A stretch of 64,000 nt of DNA from Corbicula japonica (taxonomy: Eukaryota; Mollusca; Bivalvia; Venerida; Cyrenidae), in NCBI GenBank assembly GCA_038501625.1, contig JAZAYU010000005.1:14277496-14341495 (forward strand), given 5' to 3'. Shown piece after piece: positions 23,469 to 33,915 of the stretch (its first letter is position 1; each line of letters starts with the position of its first letter). The translations under genes were made by a program, and so were the position numbers. The notes under the pieces were generated by a model. That model did not search any database. It saw nothing but the letters and a program-made list of their open reading frames with translations, and was not told the DNA's origin.

Positions 23469-24497
23469 GCTGTATGGAAAGATAAATTTGGTTCCGTATC
23501 GTACTACCTAAAACTTATGGAGCAGTCGAACAAAAGTCTAAAAATAGAACTCTCTACGTCGCATTCTACCTCTTCCACAACGAATCAGCCCTCTACTAGC
23601 GGAAAGCCGTCGGAAGATGACCCCGCGAATAACGACCTTCTGGAAAGACTCAGGGCGCAAATTTTGGCTAACGAAACACAACCACTGCTCACGTTGTTTA
23701 CATCTTGGAACGAAAACGCTGAAAAATCTTTAGTGCATAATTTAACGTTACAGAACTGGGTCTCGTTAAAACCGTTCGTGATTCCCGTAGTTTTCACGAA
23801 CGAGACTTCCGTAGTAAAAGAGTGCCTGCAAAGCGGGTTCGAAGTGCGACATATTAGCGTAGCTGCAGCAGACGGCATCCCGGTGTTAAAATATATGTTC
23901 AGAGACGTTATGGATCTGTATAATTCCACTTATTATGCGTATAGCAATGGTGATATTTTATTTACAAATACTCTAATAAATACGTTGCTTCAGTTAAAAC
24001 TTTCAAATGCAAGTGTAGATTTAAGCAAACCTGTGATGCTGGTAGGGCAACGAACTAACGTTGATAATGTGACAGAAATAGAGGGTTCAACATGGGGTAA
24101 TATAACAAAAATTGCCAAAGATCGGGGTCAATTATTTACGGGTTGGGCCGAAGACTTTTTCATCACCCCTCGCTCATTTCCGTGGACGGATATTGCCGAA
24201 GTTGTTATAGGACGTAGGGCATATGACAACTGGCTTGTTTATTATTCCAGAAAAGCCAAGTATGCTGTGATAGATTGTACAAAAACGCTTCTCGCAGTTC
24301 ATCAGACGACAAAGTCGGGTAATTTTGAAGGTCACGGTCACGCAAACAGAGACTACAATCATAATTTATTAGTAAAATTATATAAAAATATAAAATATAA
24401 CGCGGGTGTTTTAGAATGTATAGAACAGTATACTGACTATCACAATAAGACAGTTATCGTTAAATCAAGGGTCGTTCACAAAGCATGTGCAGTTTAA
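23469..24497 (+). CDS. Second coding exon: nucleotide-diphospho-sugar-transferase-like lumenal domain
   Basis: Acceptor TTCCTTTTCTTTTCAG (AG 23467-23468). The open frame from 23469 is phase 0 and matches the 20240 donor exactly, giving a 391-residue protein ending at TAA 24495-24497. A Ser/Thr-rich stem lies at about 78-94 (STSHSTSSTTNQPSTS). The domain then has TLFTSWNE, PVVFTNE, GIPVLKYMFRDV, YNSTYYAYSNGDILF (NGD at 209-211, in the place where GT-A enzymes often carry DXD), AEDFFI (276-280), GRRAYDNW (297-304) and VIDCTKTLLAVHQT. Several N-glycosylation sequons are present. I recognise this as a family of uncharacterised invertebrate proteins with a nucleotide-diphospho-sugar-transferase-like fold. 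Donor, acceptor and activity are unknown. AATAAA at 24499-24504 nearly touches the stop; a distal poly(A) site is likelier. Confidence 0.8.
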   Translation, partial: AVWKDKFGSVSYYLKLMEQSNKSLKIELSTSHSTSSTTNQPSTSGKPSEDDPANNDLLERLRAQILANETQPLLTLFTSWNENAEKSLVHNLTLQNWVSLKPFVIPVVFTNETSVVKECLQSGFEVRHISVAAADGIPVLKYMFRDVMDLYNSTYYAYSNGDILFTNTLINTLLQLKLSNASVDLSKPVMLVGQRTNVDNVTEIEGSTWGNITKIAKDRGQLFTGWAEDFFITPRSFPWTDIAEVVIGRRAYDNWLVYYSRKAKYAVIDCTKTLLAVHQTTKSGNFEGHGHANRDYNHNLLVKLYKNIKYNAGVLECIEQYTDYHNKTVIVKSRVVHKACAV

Positions 24498-24504
24498 AAA
24501 TAAA

Positions 24505-25244
24505 CTACAAAACCAATGGGGTAACAACTTGCCCGAATTATGTTTTCTTACCTCCCCTTCACAAAACTGTAACTGATCGCAGCTATTATATTTGGACATG
24601 ACCCTCGTGACAATTTGTGATGCAGCATGACAAAATAGCGCGTTCGGCATAATTGACCTCTATAGACCCAGATCGTCGCACGCATCCGCGCGGTCTGATC
24701 ATGGCCAACACTTATCGACATTTTGTCCGGGAAGCATTGTTGGTTTTGATCCTTTTCGTACTTTCCGAATAAGCTATTTGATCAAGGTCTACACTAATCA
24801 AAGTCAATGAGCCTCATTTTGTCATGAAGCGCCACATTTTTCTGAGCCTTTCCCTTAAAGGAACATTGACATTACAAAAGGCAAACGCTACAAATTGAAG
24901 AAGAAAAAAAACACGTTCAACAACTAATTGCAAGCCCTATGTTTGTAAAGAAATGTATTAGTACTTTTGGCAGTTTTAACAAATGCTCACGTACGCTTAT
25001 TACCAAGAGCATATAAAAACACAACTAAAAAATCACTGTTTATACTACAACATGAGACAATTCTAAACATATTGTCAGGGCTGGACACATTTTTATATCA
25101 AGTCTCAGTTTAGTCTGGATAAAAGTTGTGCCAGTCCTTCTTTTATTTCACCTACGTAAACTATCTGATCGTTTATTTCAGGCTGTTGCACAATTCACAG
25201 TTATTATCATCAGCAGAATCTTTCTGAAGATATCTAAACAAGAG
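24505..25244. other. No supported gene; relic of TTAA-type hairpin
   Basis: 24660-24800 resembles a decayed TTAA-type element (CCAGATCGTCGCACGCATCC and GATCAAGGTCTACACT). The rest is AT-rich. Confidence 0.45.
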
Positions 25245-25264
25245 GTGTTTGTCAAACACAAATG

Positions 25265-26378
25265 CCCCCCCCTGACGTGCAAGTGATATCTATTAGCATT
25301 GAATTTAAATTTTTGGAAATTTAGAGACTTTTGTAAGCTTTAGCAATGAAGGGTACCAGTCATGAAAGCAATTTACAAGACGGTGGAACTCCTATATATC
25401 AACAAAGTCAAAAATCTATTTTTAGCTGTTGTGACCTAATTAGGCAGCGGACCGGAACCATTTATATAACTTTTGAAGAGACTCATCCAATGATCAATTG
25501 TGTCAAGTTTGGTTGAAATTGGGTTAGCGGTTTGGGTGGAGATGTTGTTTAAAGACTGACAAAGTCAAAAATCTATTTTTAGCTGACGCGACCTAATTAG
25601 GCAGCGGACCGGAACCATTTATATAACTTTTGAAGAGACTCATCAAATGATCATTTGTGTGAAGTTTCATCAAAATTGACCCAGTAATATAGGAGGAGAT
25701 GTCGTTCAAAGATCGACAGTCAAAAATCTATTTTTAGCTGTCATGACCTAATTAGGCAGCAGACCGGAACCATTTATATAACTTTCGTTTAATATGAGGT
25801 CTGTATCACAAAGCGTTGTCTAGTTATTGATCGGACAACGTTTTTGTATGCAAAGGCCACTGTGACCTTGACCTTTGACCTACTGATCCTAAAATCAATA
25901 GGGTTCTTCTATTGGTCATGACCAACCTCCACACCAAATATGAGGACTGTATCACAAAGCGTTGTCTAGTTATTGATCGGACAAGGTTTTTGTGGTCAAG
26001 GCCACTGTGACCTTGACCTTTGACCTACTGACCCCAAAATCAATAGGGGTCTTCTACTGGTCATGACCAACCTCCACACCAAATATAAGGACTGTATCAC
26101 AAAGCGTTGTCTAGTTATTGATCGGACAAGGTTTTTGTGGTCAAGGCCACTGTGACCTTGACCTTTGACCTACTGACCCCAAAATCAATAGGGGTCTTCT
26201 ACTGGTCATGACCAACCTCCACACCAAATATAAGGACTGTATCACAAAGCGTTGTCTAGTTATTGATCGGACAAGATGTGGTCTACGGACCGACCGACCG
26301 ACCGACCGACCGACCGACCTACCGACCGACCGACATGTGCAAAGCAATATACCCCCGCTTCTTCGAAGGGGGGCATAA
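25265..26378. mobile_element. Array element with ATGCCCCCC/GGGGGGCAT ends
   Basis: The left end CAAATGCCCCCCCCTGACG and the right end CTTCGAAGGGGGGCATAA are inverted. Inside are three units carrying GTCAAAAATCTATTTTTAGC (25407, 25564, 25719), then four units carrying TTGTCTAGTTATTGATCGG at 25816, 25962, 26107 and 26252 (146, 145 and 145 bp). A (CCGA)n tract lies at 26289-26335 before the right end. Non-coding. Confidence 0.82.
26289..26335. repeat. (CCGA)n microsatellite
   Basis: Near-perfect tetranucleotide run, complement of the (GGTC)n-type tract at 3.5 kb. Part of the array element. Confidence 0.95.
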
Positions 26379-26449
26379 TTACTTGTTTAGGTTATCTTAT
26401 CATAATTGATAAACAGATGTCGCTAAAAGGAAACATGTGTGCTTGATAC

Positions 26450-27868
26450 TTGAACTGGGAACTTGACCCCACCAGGCCCATTTTCAATACCAAGAAAGAC
26501 ACAGAGCAATTTTCATCACAATATCTCATTCCGAACTAAAGTTATTGAGCATTTGAAAATAGAGTGATAAAAAATGTTGTACAATGGCATAAAGTAACTA
26601 AAACTAAAAACATGGACACACGTAGTGGTGACCTTGACCCCACACAACTACTTTCAATCCTAAGCATTCGTCAAAGAAGCAACTAACAATAAGATTCATC
26701 ACAATCTCATTTCTCACTCTAATTTAGCATAAATATTTTTCTATCTTTAGTAACAGTGACCTTTACCACAGTGGCCCCACTTTCAATCCAAAGTGTCGTC
26801 TTCACAGAGCCACATATACAGCAAGTTTCATCACAACATCTCATTCCTTCTAAATTTATTGAGCAGAAAGGGTTTGCATATGTTAGTAACAGTGACCTTT
26901 ACAACTTTTATCTAACAACTGTGCCAAAATTTTTTTAAATATATGAAGCCTTTCATTAGAAATCATCTGAAACCATTTTTTTCTATTTTTAGAAATAGTG
27001 AATAATGACCTTGCCCCCACCAGGCCCATTTTCAATACACTACCAATATAGCAATTTTCATCACAATATCTCATTCCGAACTAAAGGTACTGAGCATACA
27101 GTTTATTTCTATTTTTAGTAACAGTGACCTTGACCCCACAGGCCTTACTTTCAATCCCAAAAGTCGTCTTCACAGAAACCACCAATACACCAAATTTCAT
27201 TCTAGAATCTCATTCCAAGCTATAGTTATGAGGGGAAATGAATTTTGGAGTTTAAATAACAGTGACATTGACCTTGAACCTACAGGCCCCAAAGTCAAAC
27301 CTAACCTGTATCTTGTAATGTTTAATCTGTGTCCCAAAAATAATTAAATCTCATGAAATATTTCATGTGTTACCGCCCAAAAACAATTTTTCTATTATAA
27401 TGAACAGTGACCTTGACATTGACCCCACAGGCCCCAAAGTCGAACTCAACCTGTATCTTCTGATGTTACATCTATGTCCCAAAAAAGGATTTAATCTGTG
27501 AAGTATTTCATGAGTTATCATCCGGAAACCATTTTACTATTTTTAGTAACACTGACCTTGACATTGACCCCACTGGCCCCAAAGTCGAACCTGACCTGTA
27601 TCTTGTGATGTGACACCTGTGTACCAAAATTTTTTAAAATATTTGATGCCTTTCAGGAGTTATTGTCCGGAAAGCATTTTTCTATTTTTAGCAACAGTGA
27701 CCTTGACACTGACCCCACCAGCCCCAAAACTGAACTTGACCTGTATCTTATGATGTTACATCTGTGTACCAAAAATTATTTAAATCTGTCAAGCCTTTCA
27801 AAGTTATCATCCGGAAATGAAGAGTCACTCCTATATACCCCCTCAAACTTCGTTTGTGGGCGTATAAT
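26450..27868 (-). mobile_element. Array element, opposite orientation to 3.46-4.74 kb
   Basis: Repeats of AACAGTGACCTTGACCCC, with 145-bp steps between TATTATAATGAAC (27393), TATTTTTAGTAAC (27538) and TATTTTTAGCAAC (27683). The right end TATATACCCCCTCAAACTTC then GTTTGTGGGCGTATAA is the inverse of the start of the 3.46-kb element. It has no microsatellite at this end, so it may be truncated. Confidence 0.8.
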
Positions 27869-28099
27869 GAGTTGGTGAACTTTTGTTTTGTCCTATGGTA
27901 TCAACATATTTTTTTCAAATTGATGGGAGTGTTTTTTTTCTATAAATTAGTACTAAACCACCACTGAATGACTCACCCACTTAGTGATTTGAGTTACTGA
28001 ATATAATTTCGGCCTCTCAGTCGGTAAGTATTTATTAATGAACATTAATTTACAATTCAAATTGGTCGTCGTGCGGCTGCGCCGCGCTAGGCTGATTTC

Positions 28100-28330
28100 A
28101 TTTCGTAAATGCTTATAAAAACTAGAATGTTTCTTCGGAAACTGATGCCCCCATTGCTGCAACAACATAAAGTTTGTAATAACAAAGGGCCAAAACTCTG
28201 GTAAAATGGTCGCAGGTAAAAAAATCGTTTCTTTACAATCATCTACACATCCTGCTAAATCATCTGTGCAAGTTTAAAAGAAATTCACCCGATAGTTAAG
28301 GTATCGCAAATATTGCAAATGGCGAAAACA
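28100..28330. repeat. ACTAGAATGT-type element fragment
   Basis: ACTAGAATGTTTCTTCGGA, ACTGATGCCCCCATTGCTGC and CATCTACACATCCTGC recur at 51767-51990 and 59044-59325. Confidence 0.7.
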
Positions 28331-28550
28331 GGCTAAAATTTCAAAAAATGAATTTTGGGGGAAATACTTATTGCCACCTAGATTTTAGTAAATAAATAGA
28401 TTTAGCTATGGATGAAGTAAATGTTTGCAAGCTCAGTTTAGTCTAATTCATGTTCTAATTACCAAGCACATACTAAAACAAAAGAAAAAACATTTGCATG
28501 AGATCTCAGAAATTCATGAAAAATTTACCAAAGCAACTCCTACCTGAAAT

Positions 28551-28750
28551 AAGTATATGCTGGTCTGCAATGTTTAGTGCCAATTTGTCAAAATAATGTT
28601 CGGGTTTTCAAGAAATTCAAGGAAAACTTACTTCCTACTTTCACTTTCTACTTTCACTTTGAACCAGGAAGTAAGATTTCCTTGAATTTCTTGAAACCCT
28701 AACATTATTTTGACGAATAGGCACTAAACATTGTAGACCAGCATATACTT
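28551..28750. repeat. Foldback element with ~85-nt arms
   Basis: AAGTATATGCTGGTCTGCAA pairs with the complement ending GACCAGCATATACTT. Pairing continues through AACATTATTTTGAC and AAGAAATTCAAGGAAA to the centre near 28640, which has two copies of CTACTTTCACTTT. Confidence 0.85.
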
Positions 28751-28975
28751 ATAACCTTGGGCATAGGCTGCAAAGGCGCATTCTACGTCTACCAAACTAA
28801 TGGTTTATGTCCCCGTATTACTAACAAATTAACGCAACGCTGGGGTGAAACAAAGTTGGTACACTATCTTATTAGAGAACATCCATACAAACATCCAAAC
28901 CAAGTTAGGAAATGCAGATACAGATAGAAGACATTTGTTGATCCTGACAAATGTAATTATTATAATATAGAGACC

Positions 28976-29094
28976 TGGGCCCATGATAAGAAAACTAAGA
29001 GTGAATACCAGCCTCATGATTATTTCAGCCAAGCAGATGCTTGAGATTTGAGACTGGTCTCCTGATTTAGTTTTATGATCTAGGGTTCCAGAAA
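28976..29094. mobile_element. CCCAAGATCAT-type palindrome, left arm decayed
   Basis: GGGCCCATGATAAGAAAACT at the left, TTTCAGCCAAGCAGATGCTTG and TTTTATGATCTAGGG at the right. Confidence 0.75.
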
Positions 29095-29401
29095 ATATAA
29101 AATAGAATAATGAAGTGGTGTTTTCCTCTAAACTATGACAGAACAACAGAAACTCCAAAATCATTTGGGATGAAAACTTTTTCAGTAATTATAAATGTTC
29201 ATATGTGTTATAAAAAACAAACTTAACAACACAAAACAACAGGAACTTTCAATAATCTGTTCATCTTTGATGGAAACTTTTCTCGTTATAACCAATTTTC
29301 GCACATTACAGAATTCACACACTTTAATATAGTGCTTTCATCATGAATAACATTTGGGGCTTTCGTACACTGGTGAAAGCAATATATATCACCTCAATCC
29401 T
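29095..29401. other. No supported gene
   Basis: AT-rich sequence, no family recognised. Confidence 0.5.
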
Positions 29402-29405
29402 TTAA

Positions 29406-29633
29406 CCCTTTCCTGTATAGATACACCTTTATTGCTAGGGTGAACAGTTTTGATCCAGATCAGCCGGCACATCCGTTCGCTAAACTGTTCGCATTTTGAT
29501 TCTCAACTGTTCACATTTTGATTCATTAGCTTATTTCTGACCAAAACGGACCAGTGCAGATCCTGATCGTCAGGGATGTGCCAGCTGATCTGGATCTACA
29601 CTGGTCGCAAATGCGTATATATTAAGGAAAGGG
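29406..29633. mobile_element. TTAA-flanked double-hairpin MITE (piggyBac-like)
   Basis: TTAA 29402-29405, then CCCTTTCCTG; right end GGAAAGGG, then TTAA 29634-29637. Two internal hairpins are built on GATCCAGATCAGCCGGCACA. Confidence 0.9.
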
Positions 29634-29637
29634 TTAA

Positions 29638-29945
29638 CAAAATTCTGTGATCTCTTGTTCATGAACAGCAGTATTTTACTGCTTTTTAAAATACAAAACA
29701 ACTATTTTCTTAACTTTACAGATTTATTTAAAAATAAACCATAACAATGACACACGTACTAAGCTCCATTTACTGTCCTGTGAAATTTAATTCAGCATTT
29801 TTGAACAGGCACTATTACTTCCTACGCCCAACAACTGCTTTTTACAGGTATTAAGTTAATAGCTTTAACAATGAGAAAACAGTTTCTTTCACTGTGCCCT
29901 GATAATTTACTAATAATTTACAAAACCTGCATGAAAGCTGTGATA
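29638..29945. other. No supported gene
   Basis: Spacer between two double-hairpin elements, downstream of the DIS3 stop. No feature recognised. Confidence 0.5.
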
Positions 29946-30180
29946 ACCCTTTCCTTGATATATACACATTTTTACGCATGTGCGACCAGTGTAGATCCCG
30001 ATCAGCCGGCACATCCGTGCCGTCTGATCAGGATCTGCACTGGTCGCATTTTGGTAAGAAATAACGTAATGAATCAAAAAGCGAACAGTTTAGATCCTGA
30101 TCAGACGGCACGGATGTGCCGGCTGATCTGGATCTAAACTGTTTGCCCTAGCAATAAAGGTTTTTCTATACAGGAAAGGG
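29946..30180. mobile_element. TTAA-type double-hairpin MITE
   Basis: Left target site mutated (GATAACCC), right end GGAAAGGG then TTAA 30181-30184. Lies 19 bp downstream of the DIS3 stop codon, so it may be in the 3'UTR. Confidence 0.9.
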
Positions 30181-30198
30181 TTAAGGAAGTAAGGTTGT

Positions 30199-30276
30199 TC
30201 ATGTTTTCTGTTTTTTCTTTGGTGGCTCCCCTGACTGTTCTGTATCCACTGTGGCTGGGACGCTGAACCCTGCAAT
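30199..30276 (-). CDS. DIS3: DIS3 terminal coding exon
   Basis: Acceptor TGTATTGTAG (ending 30277). 25 codons, then TGA at 30199-30201. The peptide IAGFSVPA followed by a basic tail PPKKKQKT matches the end of DIS3/Rrp44, where an isoleucine-rich turn after the S1 domain is followed by a Lys-rich C-terminus. It joins the preceding exon in phase 0. A TTAA-type element starts 19 bp past the stop. Confidence 0.9.
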   Translation of the reverse strand: MAGFSVPATVDTEQSGEPPKKKQKT

Positions 30277-30807
30277 CTACAATACATAGCAACTTGGTCA
30301 CACTGATCTATTAAAGTAATGACAATACACTACATGCATGGTAAACCAAAAAATATTCAAGCATACAAATTTTTGTGTTTTGGCAGTCAGGCTTTTTTGC
30401 GAATATTTATTTTCACGGTTTTCTAATTCCTGAACAATAATTTCATAACCCTGCAGACATATTCTGCAAATTAATTTTCGCACATCAGCACAATCAGTGA
30501 ATATACAGTAGCCAAAATTAATTGGTCGCAGAAATTTGGTTTACAGTATTAAAATAAAATTAATATTTATGTGACTGGTTTCATAATATTTTTTATCAAA
30601 GGTGAAATGACAAATAAGAAATGTTTCTCAGAATACATTTTGAACAAACATTACATAACCCCTGCCTTCATATATACACCTTTATTGCCTCAGCAAACAG
30701 TGTAGATCAAGATCAGCTGGCACATCTGCTTTCTAACCAATTATAACCAGTGCAGATCCTGATCAGACGGTACAGGTGTACAGATCTACACTGGTCCCAC
30801 ATGCATA

Positions 30808-32030
30808 ACTAGATGGGTGTTCAGTTGAACACTTGTGTCGCCCTTTGGTACTTTAGTCGGAATAAAATGCAAATACAAAAAGGGGAATAATTCCATCTTG
30901 ACCAAAAGATCTTGACATCATCATGAGCGTGTTGAAAATTAAAGAAATGTCGAGAAATGGCAAAGTTATAGGCAATATTAAGTTTTTGTGCCAAAATCCA
31001 AGTATAAAATTGGGACATAACTCCATCAAATGTGACATTGACCTAAAGAAGTTGGCATAATCATGAACATGTTGTCATAAGCAATATAATTTAAAAGTTT
31101 CATTAAGAAATATTGAGAAATGGTAAAGTACAAGCCAATGTTAAGTTTTCATGCCAAAATCAAGCTACAAAAAAGGGACATAACTCCATCACATGTGGCC
31201 TTGACCTCAAGAATTTGGCATCTTCATGAGTTTGTTGTCATAAGCAATATAATTTGAAAGTTTCATGAAGTTATATTGTGAAATGGCAAAGTTATACCGT
31301 AAATTGGGATATTTTGGCCTTGGTTAATAATTGGCCTAATTGACCACCCTAATGAAAAGGCGAAAATTAAACACACCAAAATATGCCACAGGTAAAAATA
31401 AAGCCCAGGTAGTGCAAACACAACAATTCAGATTATGTTTCGCACTTCGCCGACGTTGATCACAATTTAGCGCTAATAAAAACAACTGGATAAATCTCAT
31501 TATTTTAAAATTTCAATTAGTGTATTTAAGTTTGTTGGATTATTGTTTGTTGCAATAAATGTTGTGAAAATGTGAGATTGGTTTTAGTGTTTTAAATATC
31601 ATATCGTTATTTGCATTACACTTATATAATTTTTATGCATTCTAAATTTATATTTCTGCATGTGAAGTTTTATTTTTGTATTTAAAATAATAATATGAAT
31701 AATTGTGCTGTCTTTAGTTGCTTTCTCCTATATTTATTGTTTATAAATATGTCTTAGATAAATGCTGACCAATCTGACAAATTAGCGTAGATGACATGAC
31801 AAAATAATGTATTTGTGTTTATTTTTCGCCATACAATGATAAATGGCCAAAATTTAACTGGCCAAAATAAAACACAGGCACTTTGGGGCAAAATGGCCAA
31901 AATTTGACAACGCCAAAATATCCCAATTTACGGTAGCCAACGTTAAGTTTTCATAACAGACAGACAGAAGGACGGACAGACGGACAAACCATCCCTATGT
32001 ATCGCCATTTCTTCAAAATAGCGACACAAA
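30808..32030. mobile_element. 162-bp array element, interrupted by a TA-flanked MITE
   Basis: Starts ACTAGATGGGTGTTCAGTTG (hairpin TTCAGTTGAA) and ends in a GGAC-type tract and CGCCATTTCTTCAAAATAGC. Units carry AACTCCATCAAATGTGAC (31032, 31195). A second copy, uninterrupted, lies at 39548-40556. Confidence 0.85.
31297..31933. mobile_element. TA-flanked MITE, CCGTAAATTGGGATATTTTGG ends
   Basis: Left CCGTAAATTGGGATATTTTG and right CAAAATATCCCAATTTACGG are inverted. TA at 31295-31296 and 31934-31935. The host phrase AAAGTTATAGCCAACGTTAAG is split at TA and can be read across the insertion. No open transposase frame. Confidence 0.92.
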
Positions 32031-32080
32031 AATGTGTATATATGTAGTTAAGAGTTAAACATTAAACCAGCTCAACTTAC

Positions 32081-32203
32081 ACTGGGCTGGACAAGCTTTA
32101 TCTGTAGTTTGAGGTGTTGAACATTGGATCTGTCAATGCTTAGCTGGATAATAACCCGGTCAAACACCCGCAGCGTTACATCTCCACAAGTCTGCGTGTT
32201 CTT
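32081..32203 (-). CDS. DIS3: DIS3 exon, S1 domain end
   Basis: Acceptor ATATACTTGCAG and donor GTAAGT, 41 codons, phase 0 at both ends. Encodes VTLRVFDRVIIQLSIDRSN and QHLKLQIKLVQPS, the last strand region of the S1 RNA-binding domain of DIS3. Confidence 0.93.
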
Positions 32204-33756
32204 CTGCAAGTATATATAGTACAATGGAATTAAAAGCCATCATTGCAAGGGATGTTATCCATGAGCAGTTTGTAGATCTAGATCAGCTGGCACATCAGTG
32301 AGGGAGGATAGGGCTTGTGAAAGAAACTTAAAATAAATTTAAATACATTTAAATGTATAATATAGGTAGGGGCCTAAACTGAACTTAATTTCCATGTGAG
32401 GGAGAAACAGTCTGTATTTCAAATCTTTAGTAAGGTGTGTGGGATGGGGGTTTATTAATAGAAGTATCCAAGTTATAGCGCATATTGCGAGAAGAAATGT
32501 AATTTTTGCGGTGGTCAGAATAATATATGTATCATGTCATGAAATAATTAAATCAATTAATCCAATTAATCAAAATCAATACTGAAACCCGATCATCTTT
32601 TCTAGGGGTTTGTCTTTTGCCTTTCTCAGTTCTGGGGGTTGTCTCAGTTTTATTTTTCAATCTAAGATGGTAGCTCCCGATTAGTAGGTAAACTGAACTC
32701 CATATATACGGTTACTAAACATTTGTTAACTTTTTTTCTGTCAGCTGTCTACACAGACATGCTGTTAATATAATGTGTGTGAATTTGATGTTTACTTTAC
32801 ACGTATGTTTTTTAAGAATGTGATACTGAACACAGCCACTGTTTTACTTGCTTATTTCATTAATATTCATAGATTGGTTCATGACATTGACAGTCAAAAG
32901 CTTGAGTCAAGTGGACGATCCTGATTTTGTCTTAAATGGACGATCCTGATTTTGTCTTAAGTAGTCTTAATTACGTCTTCATTTGTCCTAATTATGACGT
33001 AATTGGTAAACGATCGTGATTTTGTCTTAAGAGGCATCAAGAATCTGTGCTATCAAAACATTGCTTATTGACGTAAGTGGCAAGTGCAAATAGGGACCCT
33101 AATTTGACTTTTTCAATCTCACAACAATTTCAAAGTGTTAATTGTGTCAATTTTGGAGATCTGATGCATCACACTTTGTTCCTAATCGGCACCTTGTCAA
33201 TTCTTTTACATCGTATCCCAACAAATTGAAAACAAAACAAATGGATTTCATTTTAATTAAAAAAAATTTATCCAAGTACTTGAGTACTAGATTTAGTATT
33301 CGATACTTGGATGATCGATCGAGTACTCGGTTCTTCGAGTACTCATTACCACCTCAACTTTTTGAGATTGTGTTTGATCATGTGGTTCCCAACAATCAAA
33401 CGCTTCACTCAGTAGGTATGCCATGTACCAAATCAGCAACCAGTGTGGATCTCGAGTGAAGATCCAGATCTACACGTCCTTGACACCTATCAGGATCAAC
33501 ACTGTTTTTAGATTCATTAGTGTATTTCTGACAAAGAAGCAAACAGTGTAGATCCAGATCAGAAAATGCATGCCGTCTGATCAGGATCAACACTGTTTGC
33601 TTTATGATTCATTAGCTTATATCTGACCAAGAAGCAAACAGTGTAGATCAGGATCAAACAGTATCAATGTTCCCAGTGATCTGGATCTACACTGGTTGCC
33701 CATGTGATAAAAAGCATATCCATGGAACAAAGAGTTAATAAGACTCATACATGTAC
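32204..33756 (-). other. DIS3 intron
   Basis: Contains imperfect direct repeats near 32930-33030 (GATCCTGATTTTGTCTTAA) and a degraded TTAA-type hairpin array at 33440-33740. No other coding exon seen. Confidence 0.75.
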
Positions 33757-33915
33757 CTCTTCGCTAAAAATAAACACAGCCCCTTTCTTGCTGGGTTCTG
33801 TATTAAGGTACAGTGTGGCCTCCAAACCATACTTGGGTATGAGAACTTGAACTGCATTCTTTCTGACAAACAATATGTAGCCTTCCTCATCAACTGTTCT
33901 GTTCTTGAAAAACAA
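33757..33915 (-). CDS. DIS3: DIS3 exon, S1 domain start
   Basis: Acceptor TGTTATTTTCAG, donor GTACAT. 53 codons in phase 0. LFFKNRTVDEEGYILFVRKN continues into VQVLVPKYGLEATLYL, the start of the C-terminal S1 domain following the RNB domain in DIS3/Rrp44. Confidence 0.94.

Larger units (their letters stand above)
30277..32080 (-). other. DIS3 intron filled by an array element
   Basis: Holds a degraded TTAA-type hairpin (30655-30810) and the 162-bp array element at 30808-32030. Confidence 0.85.

Noticed and set aside
23585..23929. Minus-strand 114-codon frame
   Set aside because: Shadow of the transferase-like exon, which has family motifs, a splice-phase match and a downstream stop.
29964..30137. 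Repeated open frames reading ...DPDQPAHPCRLI... on both strands (also 34.2, 50.1, 55.7, 61.0 and 63.3 kb), looking like a conserved peptide family
   Set aside because: They are translations of the TTAA-type hairpin arms (GATCCAGATCAGCCGGCACA). The similarity is explained by the repeat, and frames open equally on both strands.
32870..33060. Regulatory repeat with ACGATCCTGATTTTGTCTTAA
   Set aside because: Only two or three short imperfect copies. No further support for function.
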